Part shown: piece by piece, positions 6,157 to 7,498 of the stretch
How positions within the stretch are numbered: position 1 is the stretch's first letter
Layout: each line of letters starts with the position of its first letter
Assembly: GCA_004553095.1 (NCBI GenBank)
Contig: SFMJ01000079.1
Location: 1-7,498 of the forward strand
Reading direction: 5' to 3'
Origin: Bacteroidales bacterium
GTDB lineage: Bacteria; Bacteroidota; Bacteroidia; Bacteroidales; Muribaculaceae
DNA: 7,498 bases
Notes under the pieces: generated by a model
What the model was told of the DNA's origin: nothing
Seen by the model: only the letters and a program-made list of their open reading frames with translations
Databases searched by the model: none
Program-made: the position numbers and the translations under genes

Positions 6157-7404
6157 TTAGTCGAGTTTGTGGATCACGAGGCCTGAGCGGAGTTTAGGCT
6201 CGAACCAGGTGGTCTTGGGGGGCATAATATTTCCGGTGTCAGCTATGTCGATAAGTTGCTGCATAGTGACGGGATAGAGAGCGAGAGCCATAGCCATTTC
6301 GCCGCTATCTACGCGACGTTTGAGTTCACCGAGGCCACGAATACCGCCGACGAAGTCGATACGCTTGTCAGAACGGAGGTCGGTGATACCGAGGATATCG
6401 CGGAGGATAAGGTCGGAAGATACGGTAACGTCGAGGACACCGATGGGGTCGGCATCGTTGTAAGTACCGGGTTTAGCGGTGAGCGAATACCAGCGACCAT
6501 CGAGGTATAGGGCGAAATTATGGAGAGCCTTGGGATGGTAGATCTCAGAGCCCATATCCACGACGTCGAAATTAGCGGCGATACGGTCGAGGAACTGAGC
6601 GGGAGTCAAGCCATTAAGGTCGCGGACTACGCGGTTGTAGTCTATGATGCGGAGGTGAGAAGCGGGGAAAGCGACAGCCATGAAGAAATTGTATTCCTCA
6701 TCGCCTCGATGGTTGGGGTTATTTTCAGCCTTCTCATTTCCGACGAGGGCAGCGGCAGCCGAGCGGTGGTGACCGTCAGCGATATATAGAGAGGGTATTT
6801 TGGCGAACTCGGCAGTGATAAGGTCGATCATATACTGATCGTCAATCACCCAGAAGGTATGGCCGAAACCGTCGGGAGCGACGAAGTCATACTCCGGATC
6901 CTTCTCATTGGTGACTTTGCGGATCACCTCTTCGAGGACAGCGTTGTCGGGGAAAGCGAAGAACACGGGTTCGACGTTTGCGTTGTTGCAACGCACATGT
7001 TTCATTCGGTCTTCCTCCTTATCGCGGCGAGTAAGTTCATGCTTTTTGATACGACCCTCCATGTAGTCGCGGACCCAAGCGGCAACGACGAAACCATATT
7101 GAGTACGGCCATCCATGGTCTGGGCGTAGATATAATAGCACTCTCTGGGATCTTGCACGAGCCAGCCCTTGTCTTGGAACTTCTGGAAATTTTCAGCAGC
7201 CTTGACATATACAGCGGGGTCATGCTCATCGAAGCCGGGAGCGAAGTCGATTTCGGGTTTAATGATATGATAGAGGCTCATTTCGTTGCCTTCAGCCTCT
7301 TTACGAGCCTCTTCGGAGTTGAGGACATCGTAGGGACGTGAAGCCACTTTTTCAACGAGATTACGAGGAGGACGAATGCCTCTGAAAGGTTTTACTTTTG
7401 CCAT
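6157..7404 (-). CDS. DUF1015 family protein (COG4198)
   Basis: This 415-residue protein matches the DUF1015 family over its full length. The N-terminus PFRGIRPP followed by VASRPYDVLN (20-29) is typical, as are SLYHIIKPE (43-51), KKHELTR and KEEDR (120-133), and YIADGHHRSAAAA (207-219). The family has no settled function that I can cite with confidence. From memory, related genes in Bacteroidales often follow serA/serC, the first steps of serine synthesis; the upstream neighbour here is outside the window, so this cannot be tested. The ADGHHR motif (209-214) resembles the DGHHR motif of ParB/sulfiredoxin-fold free serine kinases, which would agree with a serine link, but this is inference. 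The protein is cytoplasmic: no signal peptide or membrane helix is seen. The ATG at 7404 is preceded by an A/T-rich leader, usual for this phylum. Confidence 0.93.
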   Translation of the reverse strand: MAKVKPFRGIRPPRNLVEKVASRPYDVLNSEEARKEAEGNEMSLYHIIKPEIDFAPGFDEHDPAVYVKAAENFQKFQDKGWLVQDPRECYYIYAQTMDGRTQYGFVVAAWVRDYMEGRIKKHELTRRDKEEDRMKHVRCNNANVEPVFFAFPDNAVLEEVIRKVTNEKDPEYDFVAPDGFGHTFWVIDDQYMIDLITAEFAKIPSLYIADGHHRSAAAALVGNEKAENNPNHRGDEEYNFFMAVAFPASHLRIIDYNRVVRDLNGLTPAQFLDRIAANFDVVDMGSEIYHPKALHNFALYLDGRWYSLTAKPGTYNDADPIGVLDVTVSSDLILRDILGITDLRSDKRIDFVGGIRGLGELKRRVDSGEMAMALALYPVTMQQLIDIADTGNIMPPKTTWFEPKLRSGLVIHKLD

Positions 7405-7498
7405 GGTTTGAAATAATTTAAGGTTATTTAGATTTAAGAAATTTATTTTATTGGTGAGGATAATTGGAGTTTAATAGTTAAAAAAAGCGAGAAAGTCA
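7405..7498 (-). other. A/T-rich leader upstream of the DUF1015 gene
   Basis: The 94 bases to the right edge contain no coding sequence I can support. They are strongly A/T-rich and end in a T-run on the minus strand (TTTTTTT near 7480-7486) that could be the tail of a terminator belonging to a gene outside the window. A TAAATTTC near 7438-7445 is one base from the -7 consensus, but no good -33 box is at the right distance, so I do not call a promoter. Confidence 0.4.

Noticed and set aside
6146..6157. 12-base palindrome ATTGAGCTCAAT touching the DUF1015 stop codon
   Set aside because: It is short enough to arise by chance next to the stop codon, with no supporting context for an operator.
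6859..7341. Plus-strand 160-codon frame
   Set aside because: It is antisense to the well-supported DUF1015 gene and has no recognised motif.
1..7498. CRISPR array, insertion sequence or rRNA
   Set aside because: No regularly spaced repeats, transposase motifs or rRNA sequence were seen anywhere in the window.

Overview
The window looks like a piece of a Bacteroidales chromosome, possibly near the Muribaculaceae (family-level placement is inference). The reasons are the Bacteroidetes-type promoter in front of the tRNA gene (TTGG, 19 bases, TAACTTTG), the form of the DprA, thioesterase, DUF1015 and C45-type acyltransferase proteins, and the short leaders without a clear Shine-Dalgarno site. 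Every gene I can support lies on the minus strand, so transcription runs from high to low coordinates.

Right part (7404 down to 2714): a compact run of five genes. First comes a DUF1015 (COG4198) protein. A strong 28-base palindrome follows it. Next are a secreted C45/Ntn-hydrolase-like enzyme whose candidate catalytic Cys sits exactly at the signal peptide junction, an unrecognised protein with two membrane helices (overlapping the previous gene by 20 bases), a YbgC/4HBT-type hotdog thioesterase, and DprA, the RecA/ssDNA-binding protein of natural transformation. The last four are probably co-transcribed. They do not form an obvious single pathway.

Middle part (2713 to 2349): a gene-poor spacer, then a complete tRNA-Ser(CGA) with encoded CCA, its own promoter and a rho-independent terminator.

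Left part (2350 to 1): one uninterrupted minus-strand reading frame of 783 codons that starts inside the T-tract of the tRNA terminator and runs off the left edge. It has no ATG for its first 315 codons. Its content is that of a mobile-element 'polyvalent protein': a Gly/Asp-rich linker, a domain resembling the barnase/EndoU/colicin/RelE-like (PBECR) nucleases, a charged coiled-coil region, and a C-terminal ADP-ribosyltransferase-like domain with H-Y type motifs. The abrupt start of a mobile-element protein next to the 3' end of a tRNA gene suggests that 2345-2400 is the edge of an integrated prophage or conjugative element. This junction, with the polyvalent gene cut at it, is the most interesting part of the window.
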